Assembly: GCA_029560455.1 (NCBI GenBank)
Contig: JAKQKW010000329.1
Location: 1 to 7,639, forward strand
Length of the DNA: 7,639 bases
From: Candidatus Rifleibacteriota bacterium
Lineage (GTDB): Bacteria; Riflebacteria; Ozemobacteria; Ozemobacterales; Ozemobacteraceae
Direction: 5' to 3'
Part shown: piece after piece, positions 5,921 to 7,639 of the stretch
How the letters are laid out: each line of letters opens with the position of its first letter
Numbering within the stretch: position 1 is the stretch's first letter
The notes under the pieces: generated by a model
Told to the model about the DNA's origin: nothing
Databases searched by the model: none
What the model saw: only the letters and a program-made list of their open reading frames with translations
Position numbers and translations under genes: made by a program

Positions 5921-7539
5921 TGCTTGCGGTTGTCGAGAACTTCGAGAATTTCGGCGCAGAATTTTGTGGCGCGGTCTTTGAGTTTGGCGGCTTCACCAGT
6001 TTTTTCGCTGACGAATTTACTGTCCTTGATGCCGCCGACGTTGATCATGACATTTTGATAAGCGCCCCAGATGCCTACTTCAAGAGCCCGGGCACCAACC
6101 TGAACGTCTGATTTAGATGCGATATTACCGATTTTTGCGGCTTCCAGCATATTTTCCCAGGCCTTGTCGCCGATGCGCATTGTCTGCAGAGGAACTTCAA
6201 TCGCTTTTTTGAGGCCAAGTTCCATCTGCTCGGCGCGATGTTTTTTTTCTGCATCGTTGCCCTGTGGCAGACGCATGGCTTCGACATAGTCGTTGAAGGC
6301 ATTGGTATCAGCATCGATCATCGGAATCAAACCGATAGCCGTTTCATGCAAACCTGGAATGATCTTGCGCAGCTGACCTTCGAGATGCTCGAATTTGCGC
6401 ACGCCATAGGTCAGCTTGGCGACCATCGCACCGAGACCGGCGCCAATAGCCGCAATTGCTGCCGAGGCACTGCCGCCGCCAGGAGCCGAAGTTCGCGCGT
6501 TGACTGCTTCGATAAACTTGCGCGTGCTCATATTGGCCAGCGGTTCGTTGGGCTCTTCGCGGATAATATATTCGATTATGCGCTCGGCCGGCTTGAACTG
6601 CGAAACCGAATTGAGGCCGAGGCGATCGATTACCAGCTTGATTTTCTGATCTTCGTCAAGAATAAAGAGGTTTTCGCGCTGAATGTAAAACTCAGCAGCT
6701 TTGAGCATGGCTTCGAGCGGAATCAGCCCGACCAGCTCAGAACCGGCAACTCCGACGCCAATTTTGGCAGCTTCTTCTTTTGTCGCTTCAAAAACTTCGT
6801 GCGGCGCAGTGATGTTGAAATTGTTGAGGTTGTACGAACATTGCGCCATGTTGTATTCATCTACATACCAGCCAAGCCCCTTGAGCTCTTTGAAACGGCC
6901 GGGCTCGTTCGGGCCACGGCCGGCTTCGCGCAGGTCGAGAGCGATGCGGTGCGCCTGATTGCTGGTGCCGAGAATATTTACATTGTAGGCAACCAGAAAG
7001 AAGCGGGCGCCGGTTACCGTTGCGCCCCAGCGCGGCACGAATTTCGCCGGGCCGTAATCAGGCTTCCATTCAGGTTGCATGATTTTTTCAGGCAACGCTT
7101 CATACTCGCCCTTGCGGATCTGCGGAAGTTTTTTGCGATATTCTTTATCCTGTGAATATTCGTAGAGGTAGAACGGCACTTCAAGCTCGGCAGCCGCGCG
7201 CTCTGCGAATTTTTTCGAGATTTCGACGCATTCTTCCATGCTGACGTTAGCTACCGGAACAAACGGGCAAACATCCATCGCGCCCATGCGCGGGTGCTCT
7301 CCAGTCTGCACTGTCATATCGATGAGCTCTTTGGCAACTCTGGCCGCAGCCAGTGCGCCTTCGATAATAGTTTCGGGATCGCCGACGAAGGTGTAAACCG
7401 TGCGGTTGGTTGATTTTCCGGGGTCGACGTCGAGCAGAGTAACGCCTTTAACACTGCGGATCGCTGCCGAAATAGCGTCGATAATCGACTGGTCACGGCC
7501 TTCAGAAAAATTGGGAACACATTCGACGATCTTTTTCAT
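5917..7539 (-). CDS. ftcD: Bifunctional glutamate formimidoyltransferase / formiminotetrahydrofolate cyclodeaminase
   Basis: This cytoplasmic enzyme moves the formimino group of formiminoglutamate, from histidine breakdown, onto tetrahydrofolate. It then cyclises and deaminates the product to 5,10-methenyl-THF and ammonia. The 540-aa protein matches the length and layout of mammalian FTCD (541 aa). The transferase N-domain opens with VECVPNFSEG (5-14) and carries the catalytic His82 in GEHPRMGAMDVCPF (80-93). Later conserved blocks include WGATVTGARFF (171-181) and QAHRIALDLREAGRG (195-209). After a linker (about 325-338), the cyclodeaminase domain has APGGGSASAAIAAIGAGLG (352-370) and IDAD (408-411), whose Asp411 corresponds to mammalian catalytic Asp412. 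I start at the second ATG (7539), because AAGGA is six bases upstream of it and directly abuts the ATG at 7545. No hut gene is adjacent. It has its own promoter upstream. Many bacteria encode the two activities separately, so the fusion is notable but not unique. Confidence 0.97.
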   Translation of the reverse strand: MKKIVECVPNFSEGRDQSIIDAISAAIRSVKGVTLLDVDPGKSTNRTVYTFVGDPETIIEGALAAARVAKELIDMTVQTGEHPRMGAMDVCPFVPVANVSMEECVEISKKFAERAAAELEVPFYLYEYSQDKEYRKKLPQIRKGEYEALPEKIMQPEWKPDYGPAKFVPRWGATVTGARFFLVAYNVNILGTSNQAHRIALDLREAGRGPNEPGRFKELKGLGWYVDEYNMAQCSYNLNNFNITAPHEVFEATKEEAAKIGVGVAGSELVGLIPLEAMLKAAEFYIQRENLFILDEDQKIKLVIDRLGLNSVSQFKPAERIIEYIIREEPNEPLANMSTRKFIEAVNARTSAPGGGSASAAIAAIGAGLGAMVAKLTYGVRKFEHLEGQLRKIIPGLHETAIGLIPMIDADTNAFNDYVEAMRLPQGNDAEKKHRAEQMELGLKKAIEVPLQTMRIGDKAWENMLEAAKIGNIASKSDVQVGARALEVGIWGAYQNVMINVGGIKDSKFVSEKTGEAAKLKDRATKFCAEILEVLDNRKH

Positions 7540-7606
7540 ATTCATTCCTTAATCTGTGTTTTGATGAAAAAGCCATTAATCTCTGGCAATTCGAGCTGTT
7601 ACCGCC

Positions 7607-7635
7607 TATATAGCCCATTAAAAAATCTTTGTAAA
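7607..7635 (-). promoter_or_regulatory. Candidate sigma-70 promoter for ftcD
   Basis: On the minus strand TTTACA (7635-7630, five of six matches to the -35 consensus) is followed after exactly 17 bases by TATATA (7612-7607, four of six matches to the -10). Transcription would begin near 7600, giving a leader of about 60 bases that ends in the AAGGA ribosome site of the FTCD gene. It is the best-formed promoter in the window, in an AT-rich 100-bp stretch with no gene. No operator or riboswitch is evident in that leader. Confidence 0.5.
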
Positions 7636-7639
7636 GCAC

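Noticed and set aside
6238..7155. 305-codon open frame on the plus strand opposite ftcD
   Set aside because: It lies wholly inside a strongly conserved enzyme gene on the other strand and shows no domain of its own.

Overview
The window carries six complete protein-coding genes and the first codons of a seventh. They fit a diderm (Gram-negative-type) bacterium of roughly 50% GC: there is a KDO-pathway enzyme for lipopolysaccharide, a set of type IV-pilin-like proteins, and clear Shine-Dalgarno sequences. I cannot place the organism from sequence alone. The combination of a large HEAT-repeat/membrane protein, clustered minor pseudopilins and a fused FTCD is compatible with a poorly sampled phylum, but that is a guess.

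Left and centre (1-4168, minus strand, so read from right to left): kdsD (arabinose-5-phosphate isomerase) comes first. It is followed by three prepilin-like genes (138, 200 and 387 aa) joined by two ATGA stop/start overlaps, then an ECF-type RNA polymerase sigma factor. After the sigma gene lies a 218-bp non-coding gap, and the first ten codons of another minus-strand gene run off the left edge. The gap holds an extended base-paired element (77-155) that no listed gene explains. The size order of the pilin-like genes, and the missing Glu5 in the last and largest, match the GspI-GspJ-GspK (or PilV-PilW-PilX) tip complex of type II secretion and type IV pilus machines.

Right (4307-5920, plus strand): a 537-aa protein of unknown function, with N-terminal HEAT-like repeats and a C-terminal half of about six to seven membrane segments. 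It is divergent from kdsD across a 138-bp promoter region.

Far right (5917-7539, minus strand): a full-length bifunctional glutamate formimidoyltransferase / formiminotetrahydrofolate cyclodeaminase. It converges on the HEAT gene so tightly that the two TAG stops share one CTAG tetranucleotide. It has the best promoter in the window (7607-7635).

Functionally the leftward block looks like cell-envelope and surface-appendage work (LPS sugar precursor, pseudopilins, a sigma factor that could control them or other genes). The FTCD gene belongs to histidine catabolism and one-carbon folate metabolism and has no other pathway gene beside it here. The most novel candidates are the structured intergenic element and the HEAT/multi-pass membrane protein. 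I see no mobile element, CRISPR array, tRNA or rRNA.
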